Shown: in pieces, positions 1-9,254 of the stretch | Numbering within the stretch: position 1 is the stretch's first letter | Layout of the letters: every line of letters begins with the position of its first letter | Source of the DNA: Bacteroidota bacterium | GTDB taxonomy: Bacteria > Bacteroidota > Bacteroidia > CAIKAF01 | Reading direction: 5' to 3' | Length of the DNA: 64,000 nt | NCBI GenBank assembly: GCA_016866335.1 | Contig: VGMT01000013.1 | Span: 1 to 64,000 of the forward strand | Translations under genes and position numbers: made by a program | Notes under the pieces: model-generated | Told to the model about the DNA's origin: nothing | Databases searched by the model: none | Seen by the model: only the letters and a program-made list of their open reading frames with translations

Positions 1-332
1 AATTTCCCGCCGGCATGCAGCACGGTCATAACCACTTCAAGGGCCGAACGCTTTTCTTTTGGGTGCATACCTGTCGGTATGCCACGCCCATCGTCCTTAA
101 CACGAATGGAATTTCCCTCTAAAATTTCAACATCCACCCACTTGGCATAGCCCGCCAAAGCTTCGTCAATCGAGTTGTCAACTACCTCATATACAAGATG
201 ATGCAAACCCTTTGGCCCTGTGTCGCCAATGTACATCGCGGGGCGTTTCCGCACGGCTTCCAATCCCTCAAGTACCTGAATATTTTCCGCACCGTACTGG
301 GCATTTTTCTTTGGTTCCAATTCTTCGCTCAT
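1..332 (-). CDS. gyrB: DNA gyrase subunit B, N-terminal part (cut by window edge)
   Basis: ATP-binding subunit of the type II topoisomerase that introduces negative supercoils. About 110 N-terminal residues are visible, reading off the left edge. They carry family hallmarks: [14 protein letters not shown] near residue 25, DNSIDEA with the catalytic Glu region, and DDGRGIP, the ATP-lid glycine motif. The start is the ATG at 330-332; the protein opens [18 protein letters not shown] promoter box lies 19 nt upstream (352-359). ParE is the main alternative, but the N-terminus looks like gyrB. Identity as a GHKL topoisomerase subunit is firm. Confidence 0.93.
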   Translation of the reverse strand, partial: MSEELEPKKNAQYGAENIQVLEGLEAVRKRPAMYIGDTGPKGLHHLVYEVVDNSIDEALAGYAKWVDVEILEGNSIRVKDDGRGIPTGMHPKEKRSALEVVMTVLHAGGK

Positions 333-351
333 AATTCAATCTTCATTTCCA

Positions 352-359
352 CAAATATA
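352..359 (-). promoter_or_regulatory. Candidate gyrB promoter, -7 box TATATTTG
   Basis: Minus-strand TATATTTG matches the Bacteroidota -7 consensus TAnnTTTG and lies 19 nt upstream of the gyrB ATG. No clear -33 TTTG was seen, so this is a consensus match only. Confidence 0.5.
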
Positions 360-482
360 CGCAATACCATGCCCTTAATATGGAGTTAAAGTCGGTTGAA
401 ATGCCTTATTTTTCAACAATTTTTGGGTGGTTTTTAACATTAAATGCGTTTCGTTGGCGCCAAGCACATGGCTTCGTTTTTT

Positions 483-632
483 TGGGGGGGCGGCAGCCGG
501 GCTTTCACCGGTAGTCCGCGCCCAATGCCGGGCCGATTCAGGCCCAAAAGGAGCTCCTGTGGTCGCTCTTTTGTGCGCTGTTCGGCAGCCGGCATTGGTC
601 TTGCGGGCAACCCGGTTCAATCCCTGCCGCAA
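483..632 (+). repeat. GC-rich hairpin element, copy A
   Basis: First of six related intergenic elements. It begins in a T/G run followed by GGGCGGCAGCCGGGCTTTC and ends TCAATCCCTGCCGC. The core GCTCC-TGTG-GTCGC is at 553-566. Arms CCAATGCCGG (522-531) and CCGGCATTGG (589-598) are perfectly complementary around the core, and outer GGCAG/CTGCC segments also pair. It fills most of the gap between the 3' end of the ketoacyl-synthase gene and gyrB. Short reading frames cross it but resemble no protein. It is much more GC-rich than the flanking spacer. Confidence 0.82.
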
Positions 633-687
633 CTCCTATTTCTTTTATCTTCTTAGCCCATCTTTCGGCCTTGGGTCCTTGGCAAAT

Positions 688-1740
688 CTATTTCACTGCC
701 TCCACCAAAAATGCCGTAGCTTGGCCTCCAAATCCTTGGCTGTTTACCAGAATTTTTTTCGCTCGTTTCGGGTTCAGTTCGTCTTGTGGGCCCACTTCTT
801 TTTTTCCTTCAGCCAAAAGCTGCCAGGCCCAATACAAGCTGACCAAATTTGAGGCTCCCAAAGCATGCCCTGTAAACCATTTGGTTCCCGTTACCCGAAC
901 CGCATTCGGTCCAAAAACCGCCTCAATCGCCTTTAGCTCTGCCCTATTCCCCTGGCCGGTTCCCGGCAAATGACCAAGAATCAAATCGGGCAAAAGCCCA
1001 GCACAAGCTTGCTTCATTGAACGTTGAAATGCCAATCCCTCCGGATGTATTCCGGCTGCGCTGCCTGCCTTTTCCATGGCCCAGCCCGAACCTAAAATCA
1101 GCAATCCTACAGGGGGTTTTTCACAACCCAACACCAAGCCAACCGCAGCCGAGCCCACCACGGTTCCCTCTCCATTTTCAGTTAAGGTAATTGGCCAAGG
1201 ACCCGCCTCGGCATGGGTGTTCAAAATCCCCGAACTTCGCAACATAGCCAGCGTTGCCTGATGTTCGGGCAGTTCCATTCCTACCACTGCCGCTTGGTCA
1301 ATAAATCCAGATTGCAGCCAAGCCATTGCATTGATCAAGGCCATGCCCGAGCTGCTGCAGGTTTGAGAAGCCGATATTCCGGCGTCTAAATCCAATTCGG
1401 CTGCCAGGGTGCTGGCATATACTCCATGGGTACTAAACGGACTGCTCCGAGCATCTGGGCTGGTATTTTGAAGCTGCTGAAACAAATAGGCTTCATCGCC
1501 CCTTGAACTGCCCGTAAAAACCGCTGCCCGCTCCGTTGTTATAAACCCGCGCAATTTCCCGGCTACATTTTTCAATATCCGAATGCCCGGCGGATGCTTA
1601 TCGACCGGATAGGTTTCTAGGTCAATCCCACGTCGCTGCCATTGATTTCCAGACCAAAAAAAGGGGGATTCCTGATTTGGTCCAGGCCACAATTCCTGCC
1701 CATCTGCCAATACGATGGCATGAACGTAAACAGGCCTCAT
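688..1740 (-). CDS. Beta-ketoacyl synthase-like protein at the end of the biotin operon
   Basis: Thiolase-fold protein of 350 residues related to FabF/FabB condensing enzymes. The nucleophile region is SQTCSSSG (Cys128) and the second active-site His is in TGHALGA (His292), preceded by the usual Lys (TKWF, Lys287). The first active-site His, normally HGTGT, is not in register: the sequence reads GHLPGTGQ, with Pro next to GTG and a His two residues earlier. The start overlaps the bioA stop by 4 bp, so it is co-transcribed with biotin genes. A role in supplying a pimeloyl precursor is inferred from position; a decarboxylating or non-condensing enzyme is possible. At 350 residues it is shorter than typical FabF (about 410). 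Confidence 0.8.
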   Translation of the reverse strand: MRPVYVHAIVLADGQELWPGPNQESPFFWSGNQWQRRGIDLETYPVDKHPPGIRILKNVAGKLRGFITTERAAVFTGSSRGDEAYLFQQLQNTSPDARSSPFSTHGVYASTLAAELDLDAGISASQTCSSSGMALINAMAWLQSGFIDQAAVVGMELPEHQATLAMLRSSGILNTHAEAGPWPITLTENGEGTVVGSAAVGLVLGCEKPPVGLLILGSGWAMEKAGSAAGIHPEGLAFQRSMKQACAGLLPDLILGHLPGTGQGNRAELKAIEAVFGPNAVRVTGTKWFTGHALGASNLVSLYWAWQLLAEGKKEVGPQDELNPKRAKKILVNSQGFGGQATAFLVEAVK

Positions 1741-3014
1741 TTATGCAGGTATTTTTTCAACATGTCGTCCATAAATCCATGCACCCGCTCCTGGGCTTCC
1801 GATCCAATGCACAAGGGGGGTACGCTGTACAGCACATTGCCCAGCGGCCTGAACAAAATTCCTGCCTTCAGGCCCTGAACGTACAATTCACGGCCAATGG
1901 AATCGGTATAAAAATACCCTGAATTCTTTCTGGGAAAATCCACAGCCAGAACCGAGCCACAACTGCGGGCCTGGGAGTCTTCAAACTGTTGCCTCCATTC
2001 TAAAGCGCGTTCCTGTTGGCTTTGAACCAAGGCATTGAAGTTTTTAATCCAGGTTGGGCTGCTCCATTCTTTTAGGGTTTCTAAGGCCAGAGCGCATGCC
2101 AAGGGGTTGGCTGTGTAGCTATGCCCATGGTAAAACCGTTTGCTGCGGTCGGCCTGTTCGGTAGCGTCCGCTATCTGGGGACTCATCAGTGTGGCTCCCA
2201 AAGGCATAAACCCTCCAGTTAAGGCCTTTGACATGCACAATATATCGGGCGTTATGAGTTGTTCTGAAGCCAAGGTCGTGCCCGTGCGGCCAAATCCTGT
2301 AAATACTTCGTCAGCAATCAATACGACGCCTTCTTGTTTTAGCAGTTCCAGAAGGGGTTTTAGGGTTTCTGCCGACTGCATGCGCATACCTCCGGCGCCC
2401 TGCAAAAGGGGTTCATACAAAAACGCCGCAGGCTTTTCTTGTTGTATGCGCCTACGAATGACTTCTAAATCGTAGCCCAGTTCGGGATTGTATTCCAAAA
2501 AATGCACTGGGGCCAACAAATCTGTGTAAGGCTTTACAAAAACATCTCTTTCTCCCGCCGACATGGCCCCCAAGGTGTCGCCATGGTAGCCCCCGGTAAA
2601 GGCCCAAAAGCAGGCTTTATCGCCCTGATTTTGCGCTTGGAAATGCCAGGCCAATTTCATGGCTACCTCAATGGCGGTGGATCCGTTGTCTGAGAAAAAG
2701 ACCGCTCCTGCAGGGCATCCTTTCAAAGCGACCAAGGCCTGCGACAATTCCATGGCTGGTGTATGAGTAATGCCACTAAACATAACATGAGCAAGGGTTT
2801 CAGACTGCCTTGCCAGGGCCCGAACCAAGGCCGGGTGTCCATGGCCGAATAGATTAACCCACCATGAGGCCGCGGCATCAATGTACTGTTTGCCTTGCTG
2901 ATCAAACAAAAACTCGCCCTGAGCCCGAACCACATACAGCATTTCTTTCGCATCGTCCGGATGGCTAAAGGGATGCCTTAGAAAAGCAGCATCGATGTGT
3001 TTCCAGTTTTCCAT
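1737..3014 (-). CDS. bioA: Adenosylmethionine-8-amino-7-oxononanoate aminotransferase
   Basis: PLP-dependent class III aminotransferase converting KAPA to DAPA in biotin synthesis, using S-adenosylmethionine as amino donor. The 425-residue protein has the cofactor-binding Asp in ADEVFTGFGRTG (Asp235), the Schiff-base lysine in MSKALTGGF (Lys263), and the early ASWWVNLFGHGHP segment typical of BioA. It lies 6 bp downstream of bioD and overlaps the ketoacyl-synthase gene by 4 bp. Confidence 0.96.
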   Translation of the reverse strand: MENWKHIDAAFLRHPFSHPDDAKEMLYVVRAQGEFLFDQQGKQYIDAAASWWVNLFGHGHPALVRALARQSETLAHVMFSGITHTPAMELSQALVALKGCPAGAVFFSDNGSTAIEVAMKLAWHFQAQNQGDKACFWAFTGGYHGDTLGAMSAGERDVFVKPYTDLLAPVHFLEYNPELGYDLEVIRRRIQQEKPAAFLYEPLLQGAGGMRMQSAETLKPLLELLKQEGVVLIADEVFTGFGRTGTTLASEQLITPDILCMSKALTGGFMPLGATLMSPQIADATEQADRSKRFYHGHSYTANPLACALALETLKEWSSPTWIKNFNALVQSQQERALEWRQQFEDSQARSCGSVLAVDFPRKNSGYFYTDSIGRELYVQGLKAGILFRPLGNVLYSVPPLCIGSEAQERVHGFMDDMLKKYLHK

Positions 3015-3020
3015 TTTCGT

Positions 3021-3650
3021 TTACAAAACGGGCAAAACATTTTTTAGTTCTTGGGCCCATGCAAGCAGGCCTTTGGGATAAGGCATTTCTAAATGGGGCA
3101 ACCGAGGCCAAATGGGCACATTTTCAGCAAACCGAGCAATAGCTTCGGCATTGTCTTCAAAGGCTCTACCGGTAAAAACCAAGCCGGCCACCTCTATTCC
3201 TTCTTGCTTTAAGCAGCGCAAAGAAAGTAAGGTGTGGTTTATGCTTCCTAAATAATCTGTACTAACCAAAACTACAGGAAGGCCAAATGAAACAATCAAA
3301 TCCAACATGGTTTCCGAGGAATTTAGGGGCACCAAAAGCCCCCCGGCTCCTTCTACAACTAAAGGGCCTTCCACCTTTGGAAAGGGTATTTCGGCAACCC
3401 GAATTTCTTGTCCCTGTAAGGTCGCTGCCCGGTGGGGAGACAAAGGAGCGTGAAATGCCTTTACCTCGGGCAGAAATCTAGATTCAGGCAGACCTGTTAA
3501 TTCCCGAACAACCTCTCGATCTAAGTCTTCGGGGGCTCCTGTTTGAATGGGCTTAAAATAATGAGCAGGGGTGGCCAGCATTAATCCTGCGCTCACAAAG
3601 GTTTTACCGACATTGGTGCCGATTCCGCTCACAAAATATCCTTTTTTCAT
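3021..3650 (-). CDS. bioD: Dethiobiotin synthetase
   Basis: Closes the ureido ring of dethiobiotin from DAPA, CO2 and ATP. The P-loop GIGTNVGKT lies at residues 9-17, and VEGAGGLLVPL is the conserved Mg/nucleotide segment. I place the start at the ATG at 3648-3650 rather than the in-frame codon 12 nt upstream, because it gives an ATGA overlap with the bioF stop and begins MKKGYFVSG, matching family N-termini. Length is 209 residues. Confidence 0.95.
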   Translation of the reverse strand: MKKGYFVSGIGTNVGKTFVSAGLMLATPAHYFKPIQTGAPEDLDREVVRELTGLPESRFLPEVKAFHAPLSPHRAATLQGQEIRVAEIPFPKVEGPLVVEGAGGLLVPLNSSETMLDLIVSFGLPVVLVSTDYLGSINHTLLSLRCLKQEGIEVAGLVFTGRAFEDNAEAIARFAENVPIWPRLPHLEMPYPKGLLAWAQELKNVLPVL

Positions 3651-4720
3651 GTTTCCAAGCACTTTTTTAGCATGTTCAATTCTTCAAGGGTATTGTGGGC
3701 ATGAACCATGAAACGGTAGCCCTCTTGGCCGGGTTCCACTGTTGGTGGACTTAAATATTTTAGGCCAAAATCGGCTTCCCAATCTGTTCTTATTTCTGTT
3801 TTGTAAAATTGAATCCAACCTGCTTTGTTTGGATTGCATGCAATTTCAAGATGCTGCAAATGGCTTTCAAGTTGAGTTTGGCCCTGTTGAATCCAGTGTT
3901 CCTCTTGCATCAGGGTGTAAACCTGAAGCGCAGAAAAAGGCTGAATGCCTGTGGAGTAAATAAAGGCTTTCCCGGTTCCCATTAGAAGTTCAATAAGGGA
4001 ATTGGAGCCCAAAATGGCTCCTCCGGCCGAACCCAATGCCTTGCCAAAGCCTAGAATACTGGCAAAAATCCAATGTTCCCGATCTCTTTTCTCGGCCCAA
4101 CCTTCTCCAGATTCCCCCATGCTACCTATGCTGTGGGCTTCATCTACAACCAATCTAAAACCGTGGCGTTCTTGCAGCGACCTGATTAAATTCAATGGAC
4201 TTACATCGCCCGACATGGAATACACCGATTCAATAGCAAGGTAAGTATTGCCGGCATGCGGTCGATTCAAAAGGTGTTCCAGCCTATTCCAATCGGCATG
4301 GTCAAAACCAAAAGAAGGGATTTGGCTTTGATGAATTGCCAACCGCATAGAGGCATGCACCGATTTGTCGTAAAGTATGCGGTCTGCCCGGTTGGGGATT
4401 GTTGCAAAAAACAAAGAATTGGCTTGAAAGGCCGATGAGACAAGTAGGGCTGCTTGCGCTCCTGTTCGTTGAGCCAAGGCACGTTCGCAACGGGCATACA
4501 GGCCTAAATTTCCCGAAATACTGCGGCTTCCCCCAGCACCCAGTGGAAGGTCTTCGGTTTTAAAACGGTCCAATAAATACTCCTTTAAATCAGCATTTTG
4601 AGCCAAACCCAAAACGTCGTTCGATTGAAAATCGGGAAAAAGATTGGACTCAGGCAGGTGTTTAAACCTTCCATTTTCTTTTGCTTCACGTATCCGAGAT
4701 TCTAAATCGGAATACCTCAT
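3647..4720 (-). CDS. bioF: 8-amino-7-oxononanoate synthase
   Basis: PLP-dependent alpha-oxoamine synthase joining pimeloyl-thioester and alanine to give KAPA. The 357-residue protein has VVDEAHSIG (Asp193), the Schiff-base lysine in GFGKALGSAGG (Lys227) and the GSRSISGN substrate loop. Its ATG shares the last base of the bioB stop (TAATG), implying translational coupling. It is slightly shorter than E. coli BioF (384 residues), with a trimmed N-terminus. Confidence 0.95.
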   Translation of the reverse strand: MRYSDLESRIREAKENGRFKHLPESNLFPDFQSNDVLGLAQNADLKEYLLDRFKTEDLPLGAGGSRSISGNLGLYARCERALAQRTGAQAALLVSSAFQANSLFFATIPNRADRILYDKSVHASMRLAIHQSQIPSFGFDHADWNRLEHLLNRPHAGNTYLAIESVYSMSGDVSPLNLIRSLQERHGFRLVVDEAHSIGSMGESGEGWAEKRDREHWIFASILGFGKALGSAGGAILGSNSLIELLMGTGKAFIYSTGIQPFSALQVYTLMQEEHWIQQGQTQLESHLQHLEIACNPNKAGWIQFYKTEIRTDWEADFGLKYLSPPTVEPGQEGYRFMVHAHNTLEELNMLKKCLET

Positions 4721-5742
4721 TAGGCAAGAACATGCTGGGCACCTGGCTGAGGCTTATGTGCCGGCCGGGGTTTTAAGCCCAACAGGGCAAACATGGCCGC
4801 ATCCGATTGGAATTCAGGATTGGGCGTAGTCAGCAATTTATCGCCGGTAAAAATGGAATTTGCTCCAGCCATAAAGCAAAGAGCTTGTTCTGCGACAGAC
4901 AGATCGGTTCGTCCTGCCGACAAGCGGACCATGCTTCCGGGCATCGCAATTCGAGCCACAGCAATGGTTCTGAGCATTTCCCAAAAAGGCAATTTTTCTT
5001 GGTCTTGCAAGGGAGTTCCTTTCACCGCCACCAAGGTATTGATGGGCACCGATTCTGGGTGTACTGGCAAGGTAGCCAGGGTGTGCAACAAACCGACCCG
5101 GTCTTTTGATTCTTCGCCCATTCCAACAATGCCTCCGCAGCATACATTCAATCCTGCGTCGCGCACATTTTCAAGGGTATTTAAACGGTCTTGGTAGGTT
5201 CGGGTGCCGATGACCTTATCGTAGTATTCGGGCGAGGTATCCAAATTATGGTTGTAGGAGTGCAGCCCCGCCTCTTTCAATCGGTCGGCTTGGTCTTTGG
5301 TAAGCATCCCCAGCGTGCAGCACACTTCCATGCCTAAGGCATTTACCTGCTTTACTGCATCAACAATTCGATCAAAATGAACGTTGTCTTTCACCTCTCG
5401 CCAAGCAGCGCCCATGCAAAACCGACTGCTGCCGGCTTCTTTGGCTTCCATGGCCGAGGTAATAATTTCAGCCACATTTACGAGAGGAGTTCCCTTCACG
5501 TCGGTTTGGTAGCGTGCGGCTTGGGGGCAATACGAACAATCTTCAGGGCAACCGCCTGTTTTCACACTCAACAGGGTACTCATTTGCACCTCTGCTCCAT
5601 CGTGCCAAGCGCGGTGAACCAAAGCGGCATCAAACACCAAATCCATAAGTGGTTTGTTGTATAAGGCCGAAATTTCTTCGCGTGTCCAGGTATTTCGTAT
5701 GGCATTCGATTGCCGAATAGCCGATTTCATGCTTTCGTTCAT
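4720..5742 (-). CDS. bioB: Biotin synthase
   Basis: Radical-SAM enzyme inserting sulfur into dethiobiotin. The cluster motif is C-x3-C-x2-C in [12 protein letters not shown] (Cys65, 69, 72), followed by family segments such as [10 protein letters not shown] and [10 protein letters not shown]. Length is 340 residues. Two starts fit: ATG at 5742, or the Met four codons later (5730). A TATCTTTG box ends 4 nt before the first ATG, so a transcript from it would be leaderless or would use the second Met. First gene of bioB-bioF-bioD-bioA-KAS. Confidence 0.96.
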   Translation of the reverse strand: MNESMKSAIRQSNAIRNTWTREEISALYNKPLMDLVFDAALVHRAWHDGAEVQMSTLLSVKTGGCPEDCSYCPQAARYQTDVKGTPLVNVAEIITSAMEAKEAGSSRFCMGAAWREVKDNVHFDRIVDAVKQVNALGMEVCCTLGMLTKDQADRLKEAGLHSYNHNLDTSPEYYDKVIGTRTYQDRLNTLENVRDAGLNVCCGGIVGMGEESKDRVGLLHTLATLPVHPESVPINTLVAVKGTPLQDQEKLPFWEMLRTIAVARIAMPGSMVRLSAGRTDLSVAEQALCFMAGANSIFTGDKLLTTPNPEFQSDAAMFALLGLKPRPAHKPQPGAQHVLA

Positions 5743-5746
5743 AGTT

Positions 5747-5754
5747 CAAAGATA
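5747..5754 (-). promoter_or_regulatory. Candidate bioB promoter, -7 box TATCTTTG
   Basis: TATCTTTG on the minus strand, 4 nt before the bioB ATG and inside the 23-bp gap after the rhomboid gene. It could give the biotin genes transcription independent of mutL and the rhomboids. No convincing -33 box was seen. Confidence 0.45.
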
Positions 5755-5765
5755 TCCATTTTCAA

Positions 5766-6635
5766 TCAGCTGTTTTTGGAATATTTGTCCAACAATTGCC
5801 GTTCTTTCTTACTTAAGCTTGAAAGGCCCTTTCGGTGCACTTTATCGAGCAGTTCATCAAGACTGGCTTGGTGTTCTAGGCGCCGGTTTCGGTAAGCGTC
5901 ATCGCTTTCGGGTTTTCGAAACGAAACCTTCATGTATGGCTCAGCCCTGGAATTTGTATTGAAATAAAGCCACCGAAGCGGGTCATGACCAAGCCCTCGC
6001 CGCCATCCATACCAAAGGCCCACAGCAGCACCACCCAAATGGGCAAGAGTTCCGCCCAAATTTGAACTATTTCCCAGCATAAGCATATTGAGCACCAAAT
6101 ACCCCAGGGCTACAAATTTGAGTTTCACCTCACCAAAAAGAAACAACCGTACGGGTAAATTCGGATTCAATCTAGCCAGAGTCATCATCATTCCCATCAA
6201 TGCGCCACTGCTGCCCAAAAGGAATCCACTGCCAATATATCCTTGCATTCCAGGACTTTGCATAAGCAACAAGCTAAGCACATTCCCAGCAAGACCAGCA
6301 GCAATAAACAAAGGCCAAACACTGCGGTAATCAACCATCATCACGTACATTCTCCCAATAAAAAAAAGAAATAAGCCATTGAACAGAAAATGGAAGAAAC
6401 CCTCATGGGAAAAAACAGAAGTAAACAAGGTCCAGGGTTTCCAAACCAAAGCCCCAAGGTCGTACGGCATGGCAAGCAAACGAACCACCTCTGATTTAAG
6501 TGAAGTTTCCTCCGGTCCTTGCCACAAAATTCCTATAAAAGCAAGCAATTGAAATGCCAAAAACAAGCTAAGCTGCACCAACAGCAATTGGGCAATAGGA
6601 TCCTTTTTAATGTTTATTTCTTCGGTCTTAAACAT
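5766..6635 (-). CDS. Rhomboid family intramembrane serine protease with C-terminal tail
   Basis: Multi-pass membrane protein of 289 residues. The rhomboid catalytic serine is in GSSGAL (Ser143), the histidine partner in LAHLGG (His199), and the oxyanion HxxxN in HFLFNG (His82, Asn86). The region after about residue 230 is cytosolic, charged and helical (LDELLDKVHRKG...LSKKERQLLDKYSK), a tail seen in Bacteroidota rhomboids (DUF6576-like, from memory). It follows the second rhomboid gene by 2 bp. The substrate is unknown. Confidence 0.88.
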   Translation of the reverse strand: MFKTEEINIKKDPIAQLLLVQLSLFLAFQLLAFIGILWQGPEETSLKSEVVRLLAMPYDLGALVWKPWTLFTSVFSHEGFFHFLFNGLFLFFIGRMYVMMVDYRSVWPLFIAAGLAGNVLSLLLMQSPGMQGYIGSGFLLGSSGALMGMMMTLARLNPNLPVRLFLFGEVKLKFVALGYLVLNMLMLGNSSNLGGTLAHLGGAAVGLWYGWRRGLGHDPLRWLYFNTNSRAEPYMKVSFRKPESDDAYRNRRLEHQASLDELLDKVHRKGLSSLSKKERQLLDKYSKNS

Positions 6636-6637
6636 GA

Positions 6638-7282
6638 TTAAAACCTTCGATTATTTCGTTTGAATCGGTAAATATTGAGGAACAGCCAGCCCGAAAGGAC
6701 TCCCCCCAAATGGGCGAAATGAGCTACATCTCCGCCGCCTGTGAGCCCAGAGAACAGATCAATTAAAATCAAGCCAGCCATCAGGTATTTGGCCTTGACA
6801 GGTATGAAGAAATAGAGGTAAATATGTTGGTTCGGAAAGTAGTATGCATAGGTAAAAAGAATCCCATAAATGGCTCCGCTGGCTCCTACCATAGGAACAG
6901 GATCGCTCAATTGAGCGCAAGTAATGATCAAATGAATTATACCGGCCCCAATCCCGCTAACCAGGTACAAAGAGAGAAAGCGTTTCGAGCCCATGATGTT
7001 TTCGATGGCTGCACCGAACATCCATAGGGCGAACATATTAAATATCAAATGAAACAAAGAAGATGGGTCGTGCAAAAACATGTAGGTTACCAACTGATGG
7101 GGGTAAAACTCCCTAAAACCGCCCAAAAAAGAAGGGTATTGCAACGCCATATAGTTCATCATCCAGTCTTGAATAATGGGAATGGTACTAAAGGCAAAAA
7201 ACAAGTAAACGATACCGTTTAAGATAATCAGGTTCTTAATTACGGGAGGCAAAATTGAAAATCCGCGCGGCGCTTGATACAT
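6638..7282 (-). CDS. Rhomboid family intramembrane serine protease
   Basis: Membrane protease of 214 residues from the chosen start. The motif GASGAIYG gives the catalytic serine (Ser135), FAHLGG the histidine (His191), and HLIFN the oxyanion-hole His/Asn. The ATG at 7280-7282 (MYQAPRGF) is preferred over one 63 nt upstream: it has a TATCTTTG box 4 nt before it, and the extra N-terminus is not family-like. It forms a tandem pair with the next rhomboid gene, which differs enough to suggest an old duplication. Confidence 0.88.
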   Translation of the reverse strand: MYQAPRGFSILPPVIKNLIILNGIVYLFFAFSTIPIIQDWMMNYMALQYPSFLGGFREFYPHQLVTYMFLHDPSSLFHLIFNMFALWMFGAAIENIMGSKRFLSLYLVSGIGAGIIHLIITCAQLSDPVPMVGASGAIYGILFTYAYYFPNQHIYLYFFIPVKAKYLMAGLILIDLFSGLTGGGDVAHFAHLGGVLSGWLFLNIYRFKRNNRRF

Positions 7283-7286
7283 AGAA

Positions 7287-7294
7287 CAAAGATA
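7287..7294 (-). promoter_or_regulatory. Candidate rhomboid promoter, -7 box TATCTTTG
   Basis: Minus-strand TATCTTTG 4 nt upstream of the MYQAPRGF start. It supports that start choice and predicts a leaderless transcript. Confidence 0.42.
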
Positions 7295-7352
7295 AAGGAA
7301 AGAGCCAATTTTAGGCCTAAAAAGGCCTAAAACCTGTTTATACAAACTCAGG

Positions 7353-9149
7353 CTAACGCGAGAACAAATCGACCAAATCCTGTTCGTTGAATTTCACAGC
7401 AATGGGTTTCCCATGTAAGGAGACCCAGGGCATGTTGCAATCCAGTAAATTACGGATTAAGGTTTCAGCCTCGAGGCCATTCAGCAGCACTCCAGACCGA
7501 ATGGCCATATTTCCTGCCATTTTTCGGTACAGTTGATGCACCCTTTCTTCGCCCATTTGGGCAGAATTATGCTTAAACTCCTCTAAAAACCGATCAATCA
7601 AGTTAGGTAATGCATGTCCAACCGCCTCGGGTGGAAATCCGCGCACAAGAATAGACCCCGGCCCAAACACCTCGGCATCAAACCCCAAATTTCTTAGGTA
7701 TGGCAGCATCTCTTCCATTAAGGGCATATCGGCCGGCCGAACGTTTATGGTTTCAGGGAACAAGGCCATTTGGGTGGGTGCTTTACCTTGTGAGGCTCTG
7801 GCAGTAAACGTTTCATACAAAATGCGTTCATGCGCTCTATGCTGATCAACCAAAAGCAGCTGCCCCTTCCACCTTAAAACCAAATAGGTATTGAGCAGCT
7901 GAAAGCACCGAAATGGCTCGGCCGCCACTTCTTCTTCGGGCAACAACCTAGGTGCATCTGTTGGACTGGGTTGGGCCTCAAAAAAGCGTTTCCAATCTTG
8001 ATTCTGAGTTCTTGGGCCTTCCGTATGAAAAGGATTGTAATTGGGATTTACCTTAACCTCGGGCATTTTAATTTCTCCTGGCCTGGGCAATTCATGTCCA
8101 GCAAAAGCCACTTCTTGGTCAAAATCAATTGCTGGAGCAACATGGTATTTTCCGAGCGATCGGCGCACGGCCGATTTTAAAATGGAATAAATGGTTCTTT
8201 CATCTTCAAATTTCACTTCCGTCTTTGTGGGGTGTATATTAACATCCAACCTAGAAGGATCTACGCGCATAATGATGAAATATCCGGGATGAACATCGGC
8301 GGGTACCATATCAGAAAAAGAATCGCGAATGGCATGGTGAAAAGCCGGACTTTTTATAAATCTACCGTTCACAAACAGGTATTGTTCACCCCTGGTTTTT
8401 CGGGAAAATTCAGGCTTTACAATGAATCCATTCAATTCTACCACCGAGGTTTCTTCGTGCAGTGGCACAAGTTTTTCGGCATATCCCGTACCGAACAGCT
8501 GAACAATGCGTTGCTTAAAGGTTCCCCTACTTAGCTTAAAAAGCAATTGTTGGTTGTTCACTAGAGAAAAACCCAATTCTGGGTGAATCAGTGCAACCCG
8601 AAAAAACTCCTCTATGATGTGGCTTAATTCAACTTTTTCAGATTTTAAAAATTTTCGCCTTGCGGGTATGGTGAAAAACAGGTTTTTGATTGTAAAGCAG
8701 CTTCCACGAACATCTGGGGCGGCTGATTGCTCAAGCAATCTAGAGTTTTCCATAACCAACTTAACTCCATTAAATCCTTCGCGCGAAGTTTCAAGTTCAA
8801 CTTTTGCCACAGCAGCGATGCTGGCCAAAGCCTCACCGCGAAAACCTTTTGTATGCAAATCGAACAGATCGGCGGCACTGTGAATTTTTGAAGTAGCGTG
8901 GCGCTCGAATGCCAACCGAGCATCCCATTCTGACATTCCCGTGCCGTTGTCTCTAACCTTTATCATGGATAACCCCCCTTCTGACAGGGTGAGTTCAATA
9001 CTATCTGCGCCTGCATCTACAGCGTTTTCAAGCAGTTCTTTTACGATGCTTGCCGGCCGCTGCACAACCTCGCCTGCGGCTATTTGGTTGGCCACATCGT
9101 CGGGCAGCACACGAATCAATTGTTCTTTGGCTTCTATTTCATCCTTCAT
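7353..9149 (-). CDS. mutL: DNA mismatch repair protein MutL
   Basis: Couples MutS mismatch recognition to strand excision. The GHKL ATPase domain shows NQIAAGEVV, DNGTGM and TKGFRGEALASI. The C-terminal dimerisation domain contains DQHRAHERILYE, close to the MutL endonuclease motif DQHA(X)2E(X)4E, with Arg in place of Ala, so nicking activity is plausible. The start at 9147-9149 (MKDEIEAKE) is chosen over an in-frame codon 42 nt upstream because of a TACCTTTG box 7 nt before it. Length is 598 residues. Confidence 0.95.
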   Translation of the reverse strand: MKDEIEAKEQLIRVLPDDVANQIAAGEVVQRPASIVKELLENAVDAGADSIELTLSEGGLSMIKVRDNGTGMSEWDARLAFERHATSKIHSAADLFDLHTKGFRGEALASIAAVAKVELETSREGFNGVKLVMENSRLLEQSAAPDVRGSCFTIKNLFFTIPARRKFLKSEKVELSHIIEEFFRVALIHPELGFSLVNNQQLLFKLSRGTFKQRIVQLFGTGYAEKLVPLHEETSVVELNGFIVKPEFSRKTRGEQYLFVNGRFIKSPAFHHAIRDSFSDMVPADVHPGYFIIMRVDPSRLDVNIHPTKTEVKFEDERTIYSILKSAVRRSLGKYHVAPAIDFDQEVAFAGHELPRPGEIKMPEVKVNPNYNPFHTEGPRTQNQDWKRFFEAQPSPTDAPRLLPEEEVAAEPFRCFQLLNTYLVLRWKGQLLLVDQHRAHERILYETFTARASQGKAPTQMALFPETINVRPADMPLMEEMLPYLRNLGFDAEVFGPGSILVRGFPPEAVGHALPNLIDRFLEEFKHNSAQMGEERVHQLYRKMAGNMAIRSGVLLNGLEAETLIRNLLDCNMPWVSLHGKPIAVKFNEQDLVDLFSR

Positions 9150-9156
9150 ACCATGG

Positions 9157-9164
9157 CAAAGGTA
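9157..9164 (-). promoter_or_regulatory. Candidate mutL promoter, -7 box TACCTTTG
   Basis: TAnnTTTG match on the minus strand, 7 nt before the mutL ATG and in the 105-bp gap after the small membrane gene. Confidence 0.45.
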
Positions 9165-9254
9165 CAGATTTCTATTCCCTTGTTGTTTCAAAGCTAAGCA
9201 ACAAAGGGCAAGGCTGCTGCTCTTTTTTCGGTTTAATTTAGGCCCGATTTGGTT

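Noticed and set aside
427-973. Plus-strand open frames across 427-852 and 671-973
   Set aside because: They cross the GC-rich hairpin element A and run antisense to the ketoacyl-synthase gene; the sequences are low-complexity and resemble no family.
4793-5197. 134-residue plus-strand frame inside bioB
   Set aside because: Antisense shadow of a certain gene; no signal or family-like features.
9186-9250. GC-rich stretch with GCTGCTCTTTTTTCGG after mutL start
   Set aside because: Resembles the right half of the core region by chance; GCTCC-N4-GTCGC is absent.
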